Origin: Actinostola sp. cb2023
Lineage: Eukaryota > Cnidaria > Anthozoa > Actiniaria > Actinostolidae
Direction of reading: 5' to 3'
DNA: 64,000 nt
Assembly (NCBI GenBank): GCA_033675265.1
Contig: JAUJYZ010000389.1
Span: forward strand, 1 to 64,000
Part shown: in pieces, positions 49,126-60,000 of the stretch
Position numbering within the stretch: the first letter of the stretch is position 1
Layout: each line of letters begins with the position of its first letter
Position numbers and translations under genes: made by a program
Notes under the pieces: generated by a model
What the model saw: the letters and a program-made list of their open reading frames with translations, nothing else
Database searches by the model: none
What the model was told of the DNA's origin: nothing

Positions 49126-49222
49126 TGGTTAATAGGTATTTGCAATGCAAAATATTTTCAAAAGCTAGAAAAAATGCAGAGTTTGGCAGCGTAATCCCTC
49201 GTGGTCAATTGCGTTAAAGCGG

Positions 49223-49244
49223 AGGGTTAGGGTTAGGGTTAGGG
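49223..49244. repeat. Short interstitial telomere-type repeat
   Basis: Three consecutive TTAGGG units with a GGG start. TTAGGG is the usual metazoan telomere repeat. Confidence 0.8.
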
Positions 49245-49424
49245 ATGGGGCAGACTATAAAGTGATTAATTTGATGATTCGAGTTTCAGATTTTATATAA
49301 AGTTTTAAAAGTTTAAAAAAAAATTCTTAGGTTAGGGACCGCTATACGCTCATACCATATATGGAATACTGTACGTATTACAACCCCGACTCTGGACAGG
49401 TGGCAAAACGGATGACTGACATTT

Positions 49425-49585
49425 GGGCTTCCTGTGGAAAAAAATACCGCGGTGAGCGGGCCTGGGAACGAAGTTGGAATTTCTTTGCCGGAAGACGCTT
49501 TGACTCGTGAACTGATCAACAGCATCAAAACAAACCTTAGCACAACTCTGTCTGTGTACTTGTAGTGCTCATCTCTTGTGTTGTG
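49425..49585 (+). other. Conserved non-coding leader (putative exon 1) of ZNF3
   Basis: Close copy of 4535-4688 with the TTGTG|GTGAGTAG donor. The TATA-like string seen before ZNF1 is absent here. Confidence 0.5.
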
Positions 49586-49970
49586 GTGAGTAGATTGGAT
49601 TCATTGTGTGTTTAACATCGTCACGTATGTGTTCACAACACTGTTGTGATCCACTCAGTGTTTGAATGTGTTCGAGAGATCGACGATAAAAGTTTAGTAA
49701 GCTTATGTCAGATCTATCAAATCTAGATCATGTAAGCTTAAGTATTAAGCTGGTTTTACACGGATTGAGGATTGTTTTCAGTAGACATGGAATCTACTGT
49801 ACTAGTACATGTACTGAAAAACTACTATCAGCCTTATTTAAGCTTATATGAAAAGAGAATAGTTGCAAAAGTTGATAGTTTGTGATTTGGGGCTTTGCAT
49901 CTGTAGGTTATATAGGGTTTGAAATCTCAAAATACAAATATAGTGACATCAAGAGAGGCAGGCAGCAGCT

Positions 49971-50170
49971 TATACAAGCATCAAGAGATCCAGACTTTCG
50001 GTGCACACGCAATGCATTATGAGATTATTACAAAGGAAAAGTGAGCACCAATTCTAGACACAGGGAGCCCAAGCTGTGTTTTTGTTCACTTGGTGCTCAC
50101 TTTTCCTTTGTAATAGTCTCACAATGCATTGCGCACGTACTGGAATTCTGGAACTCTTGATGCTTGTATA
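49971..50170. repeat. Foldback element, copy in ZNF3 intron 1
   Basis: Same inverted arms as 5051-5254. Confidence 0.7.
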
Positions 50171-51013
50171 GCGGTTGCTGATGTCAGATTTTGTCATTCA
50201 TGTGCCAACCAGAGATCGTTGGAAATGGTTGGCACATTAACATCACAATGTTTATCCTGTGAATACGAAACACGAAGAAAAGTGAGAAAAGCTGAGCCGA
50301 TTCATGATCAATGACAAAGAGTCATCAAACTTTCTGAAATATTTGACAACTCGATGAATGGAGCATGAAGTCAGGTAGCCAAATATCCACAGCTTTTGTC
50401 AATTTTTTAATCTTTTTATCGCTTTTCTGAACAAGAATGTGTAAAAACAATGGATGATTAATTGGGATGCCTGCACATGTGCTTATAGTGCTATAATTAC
50501 TGAAATTTTGTAGTTCTATAATAAATTTTTCTCAGTTTTTCATTTCATAATTCCATAGACTTTTTGGCTATTTTAGTTCACAGCACTACTTGAAATATCC
50601 TGCCAAAAAGTGTCGTTGAATGTAGTCAACCTGGCCCATTTGCTTGAAAGGGAGTGGTTAAATGTACCCTCCCTAGGGGCGTACTACATGTAGCTAGGAG
50701 TTTTTAATTGGGGGGGGGGGGGGCGGTCCTACGCTAGTGTCTTATCAGGCCCATGTATGGTTCGGTGCATGCATCTAGGGGGTACGGGGGCATGCCCTCC
50801 CAAAAGGGTTTTGAAATCTGGGACCTCTTAATGGCATTTCCTGCAATGTTTTACCTTTCAAGCTAATGTGAAACATACTTACATGTACATGTAAGGTTAC
50901 TGACTATAGTTTCAGGGTCACGGAAAACTACATGTAATAATTAAGAGCGCTATTTAAATGTAATTTATCAAATTCATGAATAATTAATGAGGGAAATACA
51001 ACGGAAATCACTA

Positions 51014-51473
51014 CCGTGGAGGACATCTGTAAATCGAATACAGATTTGTCCTCATTTGCATTCAACTTTAAGTTGAATTATCTCGGCCAAACTGCTTCCT
51101 ATCATCAAAATTATAGTAAAACATCCAGTTATACATTGTTGGATTCGATAAGTAAGATACTGATATTCGCGTCCGATCTGTATGGGATTTACAAACTCGA
51201 GTTTGTTAATCCCATACAGATCGGCCACTCATATTGTATATAGTACATACAATATGAGCGGCCAATCTGTGTGGGATTTAATACGGCGAGAGTTTGTAAA
51301 TCCCATATAGATCAGACGCAAATATTGTATCTGTCTTATCAAATCCAACGATGTATAAGTGGATGTTTTACTAACTGTAATTTGGATGATAGGAAACAGT
51401 TTGGCCGAGAAAATCCAAGTTAAAGTTCAATGCAACTGAGGACGATTCTGTATCCGATTTACAGATGTCTGCT
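51014..51473. repeat. Large palindromic element, copy in ZNF3 intron 1
   Basis: Both arms are present, as in 6163-6640; centre near 51240. Confidence 0.7.
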
Positions 51474-51507
51474 ATGTAGCTTATGATATAGAACTGACTA
51501 ATAAAAC

Positions 51508-52228
51508 ATTCGTGTTGTATCACTGATACAGATACTGATGTTTTATTCATTAGGTCTATCACTGATACAGACACTGATGTTTTATTCATTAGGTCTGTAT
51601 TCATTAGGTCTGTATCACTGATACAGACACTGATGTTTTATTCATTAGGTCTATTCATTTGGTCTGTATCACTGATACAGATACTGATGTTTTATTCATT
51701 AGGTCTGTATCAGTGATACAGAGACTGATGTTTTATTCATTAGGTCTGTATCACTGATACAGACACTGATGTTTTATTCATTAGGTCTGTATCACTGATA
51801 CAGACACTGATGTTTTATTCACTAGGTCTGTATCACTGATACAGCACTGATGTTTTATTCATTAGGTCTATCACTGATACAGACACTGATGTTTTGTTCA
51901 TTAGATCTATCACTGATACAGACACTGATGTTTTTTATTCATTATAGGTCTGTATCACTGATACAGACACTGATGTTTTGTATTCATTATAGGTCTGTAT
52001 CACTGATACAGATACTGATGTTTTATTCATTAGGTCTGTATCACTGATACAGACACTGATGTTTTTTATTCATTATAGGTCTGTATCACTCATACAGACA
52101 CTGATGTTTTTTATTCATTATAGGTCTGTATCACTGATACAGATACTGATGTTATATTCATTAGGTCTGTATCACTGATACAGACACTGATGTTTTATCC
52201 ATTAGGTCTGTATCACTGATACAGACAC
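51508..52228. repeat. 41-bp palindromic satellite in ZNF3, block 1
   Basis: About 17 monomers of the same repeat as 6672-12291, many with the longer spacer GATGTTTTTTATTCATTATA. It is cut at 52228 by a poly-A retroposon. Confidence 0.95.
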
Positions 52229-53952
52229 TGTATTAAGCTATGATTAAGTAAGTCCTACCACCCACTCATGAGACTGTTATACGCCGCCACTTTGTTATCA
52301 CCTCTATTTGTCCTCACGTACTAGTCTTCACGCCACGCTAGCGACAAACACGGCTCCCACCGGTACCTCGTGTGTATTGGGCTTGACATCATAGCTGGCT
52401 TAGATGTATGAAATACATTGATCTATATCTCCACCAAGATTTCAAGCTCCCGTTGATTAACTCTTGGTGGAACGTGGTACTACTGAGTCCCTTCTCCCTC
52501 CACGGTTTTATATTTTCTGCTACGATCTTCCCGTTCCTTCCCTCGGTAGCCGTTGTTTGTGCTTTCACGCGTGCTCGCAACGTTGCAAGCGTCATCAATT
52601 GCGTCCGGTTTTGTCTGTCATTTATTTTTTATTTGCTTGTTATCTATTCCCTCACTCTACACGTTCTATTCATTGTACATGGTCATTCTGTATAGGCTGT
52701 CCACCACCACCTCCCCACCCTCTCCTCCCCACTTCGCCACCGGGCCTCCCCTCCCCTCAACCTATTTGGTACTTATATTATACTATCTCTTCACCTCGAC
52801 TCCATGAAGAGCTACTATTCCTACCACCCCACCCCACCCCACCCTCCTACGAACCAAAGCACTACACAGCCCTGTCAGGCTCTGCACATTTATATCCAAC
52901 ATATGTTACATCCACTTGTCATCATTCCATGCATCCATGCATCCGTTCTCCTCTCCTCGCCATCTTCACTTTCATTTTGTCTCAAGACATAAGCCTTCCC
53001 CTGTATGCACACATATCCCTGGTCTAACATTCAAAACATGCGCCTAAATCACACCCTTCCCCCACATCCATACACCAACTTGTTCATATTTACTTTCTCT
53101 CTATTTATCTTTTATCTATCATCCATTACTCCACTTACACCTCAGCTCCTCCACATCCATACACTACACTTCAATCTTATCTCTCGTCCTTCTATATTTC
53201 TTCTTCTCTATCATCCATTTCTCCACTTGACACCCCAGCCTCTTCACATCCATACACCACACTATTTCCATATTTATTTTCCTTCTATTTTCCTTTTATC
53301 AATCATACATCCATTTCTCCACTTGTCACCTCAGCCCCTCCACATTCATACACCATCCTTCTACCTTGATATCATCCATAATTTAATATCTATATTTAAC
53401 ATTTATTTATTATTTGATTAAATTTTAGATTAAATTATTCATTTATATCACTTATTTTCTTTTCTTTCCTTTCTTTTTATTTCTTTTAATTTTCTAATTT
53501 TAATTTTTTAATTTTTTCTAATTTTTTATTTTTATTTTTATTTTATAAATTTTTTTATTTTTTATTAATTTTTTATTTTTATTCAAATTAATTAATATTT
53601 TTATTTTTATTAATTCCATTATTTTTTTAACATTTTTATTTTTTATATTATTTATTTTTATTTTTATTTTAATTAAATTAAATTAAATTGTTTTTATTTT
53701 ATTTTTTCAATTTTTATTTTTTATTTTTAATTTATTTTTCCCTCCACTTCCACTTGTCACTCTATTTATCCACCCACACTCCACTTCTTTCTCCTTTCGA
53801 CATCAGCCTTCAGCTTTCCGTACCAACCACCTCCCCCATCCACGAATTAACCCTCATCCGTTTCCCACTTTCCCATATCCTATTCCTTGTGATGGTCCGA
53901 ATACCTTGTTAGCTCTATCGTTCTGGAATAACCAGTCGATTACACAAAAAAA
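52229..53952 (+). mobile_element. Poly-A non-coding retroposon, copy I (longer)
   Basis: From about 52229 to an A7 tail at 53946-53952, inside the satellite. The body is pyrimidine-rich (52690-53400), with an internal tandem repeat of about 95 bp around CACATCCATACACCA, followed by about 330 bp of very T-rich sequence (53410-53745). It matches copy II in reverse. No ORF resembles a known protein, so it is either a non-autonomous LINE-mobilised element or a retrocopy of a non-coding RNA. The extra 5' 160 bp are absent from copy II. No clear target duplication is found here. Confidence 0.75.
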
Positions 53953-54450
53953 TGATGTGTTTTATTCATTATAGGTCTGTATCACTGATACAGATACTGA
54001 TGTTATATTCATTAGGTCTGTATCACTGATACAGACACTGATACAGATATTGATGTTTTGTTCATTAGGTCTATCACTGATACAGACACTGATGTTTTTT
54101 ATTCATTATAGGTCTGTATCACTGATACAGACACTGATGTTTTTTATTCATTATAGGTCTGTATCACTGATACAGATACTGATGTTATATTCATTAGGTC
54201 TGTATCACTGATACAGACACTGATGTTTTATCCATTAGGTCTGTATCACTGATACAGACACTGATGTTTTTTATTCATTATAGGTCTGTATCACTGATAC
54301 AGACACTGATGTTTTTTATTCATTATAGGTCTGTATCACTGATACAGACACTGATGTTTTATTCATTAGGTCTGTATCACTGATACAGACACTGATGTTT
54401 TTTATTCATTATAGGTCTGTATCACTGATACAGACACTGATGTTTTATTC
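53953..54450. repeat. 41-bp palindromic satellite in ZNF3, block 2
   Basis: About 11 monomers continue the array after the retroposon. The right border TGTATCAGAGTATACAGATC is shared with ZNF2 (35086-35105). Confidence 0.95.
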
Positions 54451-55291
54451 ATCAGTGTCTGTATCAGAGTATACAGATCCATGCTTGTGACCGATTCAAC
54501 CAACATGAATTATTAATGAGGTTTAGAAATCATTTTAAAGCTTATATAATGTAGAATCTTGTGTTATTGCCAGTTTTTGGATTATTTTAAATGCAACGAA
54601 TTAAGATAATTGATAAGAATCAGAAAATTACCTATCAATGTGTTTTTAATGGAACTATACCTCGCTATCCCCCTGCTCTCATCCAATCAAATAGCCTGAG
54701 TAGCTGTGTTTAACCCTGGGTTAGTAGTGGTAACCCGCTTTTGAGCAACCAGGCCCAGGTGTATACACACTGTACACCTATTTCAAGCTATATGTCTAGA
54801 CAGACGCCCCATTGGTGACTTGGGAACCTGAAATTTAAATGCATCAACTTAATCTGTACATGTATATAACCTGACCTATACATGGCTTGATAATGGAATA
54901 ACAATAAAGTAGCAAGCTCCTGGTTGATAGTCTAATAGTTGGGTTATCACCAGACAACATAAGTTGTTGTTTAACCAGTCAAAACATGCTGATGTGTGTC
55001 AATAAGTAGATGGTCCACAAAATGTTCTTTCTTCTCGAGCGTGAAAAATAAATGTTTGGTCTGTTTGTCCTTTCTTCAATAATCACAGAATTTTAATATC
55101 ATCCCCAGAGAAGTTATTATTTTATCCTTTGTACTTAAAGATATATGTACATGTAGGGAAATTGATGGTTTAGGGCCTAACGACAGAAGAAATCTTCAAT
55201 TGAAGTCTTTATTGTCTCACCAGTCAGTTACTATTTTAACTTGAGCTTACCTCATCAACTTTCCACATGCAGACCAACTTCCGTTTCTCTC
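54451..55291. other. 3' part of ZNF3 intron 1
   Basis: Collinear with 12292-13247 with a deletion near 55135. No gene. Confidence 0.5.
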
Positions 55292-55305
55292 TTAACTTAT
55301 GTACT

Positions 55306-55309
<4 letters not shown>

Positions 55310-55353
<44 letters not shown>

Positions 55354-56922
55354 TGTAATCGACTGGTTATTCCAGAACGATAGAGCTAACAAGGTATTCG
55401 GACCATCACAAGGAATAGGATATGGGAAAGTGGGAAACGGATGAGGGTTAATTCGTGGATGGGGGAGGTGGTTGGTACGGAAAGCTGAAGGCTGATGTCG
55501 AAAGGAGAAAGAAGTGGAGTGTGGGTGGATAAATAGAGTGACAAGTGGAGGGAAAAATAAATTAAAAATAAAAATTGAAAAAATAAAATAAAAACAATTT
55601 AATTTAATTTAATTAAAATATAAATGAAAATAAATAATATAAAAAATAAAAATGTTAAAAAAATAATGGAATTAATAAAAATAAAAATATTAATTAATTT
55701 GAATAAAAATAAAAAATTAATAAAAAATAAAAAAATATTATTATAAAATTAAATTAAAAAAATTAAAAATAATTAGAAAAAATTAAAAAATTAAAAAATT
55801 AAAATTAGAAAATTAAAAGAAATAAAAAGAAAGGAAAGAAAAGAAAATAAGTGATATAAATGAATAATTTAATCTAAAATTTAATAAAATAATAAATAAA
55901 TGTTAAATATAGATATTAAATTATGGATGATATCAAGGTAGAAGTATGGTGTATGAATGTGGAGGGGCTGAGGTGACAAGTGGAGAAATGGATGCATGAT
56001 TGATAAAAGGAAAATAGAAAGAAAATAAATATGGAAATAGTGTGGTGTATGGATGTGGAGAGGCTGGGGTGTCAAGTGGAGAAATGGATGATAGAGAAGA
56101 AGAAATATAGAAGGACGAGAGATAAGATAGAAGTGTAGTGTATGGATGTGGAGGAGCTGAGGTGTAAGTGGAGTAATGGATGATAGATAAAAGATAAATA
56201 GAGAGAAAGTAAATATGAACAAGTTGGTGTATGGATGTGGGGGAAGGGTGTGATTTAGGCGCATGTTTTGAATGTTAGACCAGGGATATGTGTGCATACA
56301 GGGGAAGGCTTATGTCTTGAGACAAAATGAAAGTGAAGATGGCGAGGAGAGGAGAACGGATGCATGGATGCATGGAATGATGACAAGTGGATGTAACATA
56401 TGTTGGATATAAATGTGCAGAGCCTGACAGGGCTGTGTAGTGCTTTGGTTCGTAGGAGGGTGGGGTGGGGTGGGGTGGTAGGAATAGTAGCTCTTCATGG
56501 AGTCGAGGTGAAGAGATAGTATAATATAAGTACCAAATAGGTTGAGGGGAGGGGGGAGGCCCGGTGGCGAAGTGGGGAGGAGAGGGTGGGGAGGTGGTGG
56601 TGGACAGCCTATACAGAATGACCATGGACAATGAATAGAACGTGTAGAGTGAGGGAATAGATAACAAGCAAATAAAAAATAAATGACAGACAAAACCGGA
56701 CGCAATTGATGACGCTTGCAACGTTGCGAGCACGCGTGAAAGCACAAACAACGGCTACCGAGGGAAGGAACGGGAAGATCGTGGCAGAAAATATAAAACC
56801 GTGGAGGGAGAAGGGACTCAGTAGTACCACGTTCCACCAAGAGTTAATCAACGGGAGCTTGAAATCTTGGTGGAGATATAGATCAATGTATTTCATACAT
56901 CTAAGCCAGCTATTAACTTATT
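55310..56922 (-). mobile_element. Poly-A non-coding retroposon, copy II, 18-bp target duplication
   Basis: Reverse orientation of copy I. A T run of 43 (55310-55352) is its poly-A tail. TTAACTTATGTACTTGAT is duplicated at 55292-55309 and 56923-56940. ZNF1 and ZNF2 keep a single copy of this 18-mer with no insert. The 5' end is truncated relative to copy I. All of this is typical of target-primed insertion by a LINE machinery. Confidence 0.9.
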
Positions 56923-57000
56923 TTAACTTATGTACTTGATCCACCATCAGTGAATTCAAGGAATGATAGATTTTTTAATTCTATTCAAAGGTTGCTTATT

Positions 57001-60000
57001 ATGGAGTCGGAACTTGTAGATCCAGGATGGATGAAATTCAACTGCAAATCAGGCGAACTTCTGTTTTATTACAACAAAGATACAGCAGAACACAAATTTC
57101 CCATGTGGAATAGTACCTCAAGGGTGAGTGTTTCTAATGTTCTGATGATACTGTAAGCTAAGGGTTCAACAGGTTATTGTTGTCCATTGCTTGGAAGGGA
57201 TTATCATAAACCAACTTATCCAATCAACATTATGTTCACAACCCAAATATAAATAATGTAATATGTGTATGTGGAATCCAAGTTAATAATTAATTGTTTT
57301 GATGATGAATGTGGCTGTAACTATAAACTATGATGTCTTTACACATAAATATTTGAGTCTGTTTATATTTATTATAAGTAATACCATGGCACTGAGGGAT
57401 ATTAGTGATTAAATGTCCCCGAAGCCGAGGGAAGTTTAGTGGAAGTCCCGAGCCTCCGGGCGAGGGACTTTTAATAAACTTCCCGAGGCTGAGGGACATT
57501 TAATCACTAATATTCCGAAGATGCCATGGTATTAGTTTGTAATACCATGATCACCGAGGAAATGGACAAAAATACAGGCTTTAGTTAACCGGCGCAAAGG
57601 AGAATATATTATAGTGTTTTGTGAAATAGTCTTAATTGATTAGACTGTACTCTGGGGAATGCTTCATGTTGCACATCTTTGTTTCATTTACACAATAAAA
57701 GAGTATAAATTAGTTATAGTAAGGAGTACCTGAAGGTAAACAGATCAGAAATGGCGGAAGGTCGCTTTACTTTTATGAAAGATGACGAAGTGGAGCGAGT
57801 AAGGGAGAATACGGTTCCTCAAAACACTAAAAAGCACATACAGAAAAATAGGAAAGTGCCAACTAATATAATATTTCATTGTGTGAACAAATAACAGAAA
57901 TAGGTCTAATAAAATATCCTTTGAATTCGACTTTTGTGCATTTCCTTCTATTGCGCATGCGTACGCGTTAACGATGTTGTATTTTGAGCTTCACACATCC
58001 CACACGTCTTGAATGCTCGAGTCATCATAAGTAGAGGAGCGATTATTAAAGTACTATTCGGTTTGCTCTTGGGTCCCAATGATTGTGTGTACACCTGGTG
58101 TATATGAGGGACTGACTTGCAACCTCATGCATAGTAATGAGGGATATTTAGTCTAAATGTCCCTCATGAATATAATCATGAGGGACATTTAGTCTAAATT
58201 TCCCTCATGATTGTATTCATGAGGGACATTTAGTCTAAATTTCCCTCATGATTGTATTCATGAGGGAGATTTAGTCTAAATTTCCCTCATTACTATGCAT
58301 GAGCGATGCTCGACTTAGAGCTCTCGCGAGGGATGTTCGATGTTAAATGTCCCTCGTGGAACAATGAAAACCGAGGTGATCATGGTATTACACTAAGAAA
58401 GACATAAATTCTCTACATGTTACATGTACATAATAATAATAATAATAATAATGGTTTAATCACAGTATATTCTACATAGTAGCTTTACATCTGTGAACTA
58501 GAAAACTAAACTTAGACCAAAAATAAATAATAATGATTTCATTCTTTATTTCCTGGGTGGAGGGGTGGGAACACTTATTTGCAGGGGAACACTTATTACT
58601 CGGGCCCTTCCGAAGGAAGCCCGAGTTATAAAATGGGCTTTCTTGAATATTTTTTTTCTTCTTATTCTTGGTACATGTAGTACACAGAATGCGGAGTATG
58701 TGATCGTATCGGTCAGGAATGCGGTCTGTTTCAGGGTTTCGATTGGCTGAAAACGGGGGCGATGATATCCAAATGCCTAATGAAGTAATTCTATGCTCAA
58801 ACAGGTCAAATTGTTCAGTTCCGACTGAAGTTTATTTTATTCCACGTTTGAAAAATTCAGTACGATTACAGTTGTGTGATCCTTGTGTGAGTCATACATC
58901 TATTACGCGACCTAATTTTAGAACCGCCGCGTAGCGCTATTTAGAACAGAATTTCCACGCTCAAAACAGGTCAGTGAACGGCAAAAATACAATCGAAATC
59001 AAAACGTCCTTAGATTTTAGGGATCTATTACGACAGAAAGCTATATGTACAGAAGTCATGCAAACAATCGAACCAGTCGAGTTATTTTCAGTAACTCACG
59101 ATGGATGTTTATTTTATTCCACGTTTGAAAAATTCAGTACGATTACAGTTGTGTAATCCTTGTGTGAGTCATACATCTATTACGCGACCTAATTTTAGAA
59201 CCGCCGCGTAGCGCTATTTAAAACAGACATGATTTCCACGCTCAAAACAGGTCAGTGAACGGCAAAAATACAATCGAAATCAAAACGTCCTTAGATTTTA
59301 GGGATCTATTACGACAGAAAGCTATATGTCCAGATGTCATGCAAACAATCGAACCAGTCGTCGAGTTATTTTCAGTAACTCACGATGGATGTTTATTTTA
59401 TTCCACGTTTGAAAAATTCAGTACGATTACAGTTGTGTGATCCTTGTATGAGTCATACATCTATTACGCGACCTAATTTTAGAACCGCCGCGTAGCGCTA
59501 TTTAAACAGAATTTCCACGCTCAAAACAGGTCAGTGAACGGCAAAAATACAATCGAAATCAAAACGTCCTTAGATTTTAGGGATCTATTACAGAAGAAGA
59601 CGCTCAATGAGCGTAGTCGGGCATTATGACAATGACAGTTGCGTGACGAGGGAGACTATTTGTATCGGTGAGCATCGATAAAGATCTCCGACTCTTCGAG
59701 GTACGTCTGTGGTACGTCTTTAAACGTACTTGAGGTTACTTGAGGTTGCCTATTCATGTTCGCCACAAACGAGTCGAATAGTTTCCGAACGCCTATCGAA
59801 CTAAATCCGAAAGAATGATTCGCTCAAACGTGTCAAATAGTTTCCGAGACCGACTTTCCTCTGCGATAACGAAGAAACCAAAGACGTTATCAGAACCGTC
59901 TGACCATGAATATGAACCTCATATTCACGTGCTACGGAAGTACGATTCGGAGATTTTTATCTATGAGCACCGACACATATACACATAGTCTCCCTCGTCA

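Noticed and set aside
49006..49194. KRIAAPN repeat protein
   Set aside because: By-product of the 21-bp minisatellite.
51850..52047. MFYSLGL/SLIQTLMF repeat ORFs
   Set aside because: Translation of the 41-bp satellite with length variants.
52408..53421. ORFs of 95-187 aa in the poly-A retroposon (also 55881-56896)
   Set aside because: Low-complexity, pyrimidine-rich, no domain, several overlapping frames; both copies share them only because they are copies.
58974..59440. Repeated ORF with NGKNTIEIKTSLDFRDLL
   Set aside because: Short, tied to the 280-bp tandem repeat inside the Helitron-like element, and the frame is not kept in the third repeat or in copy B.
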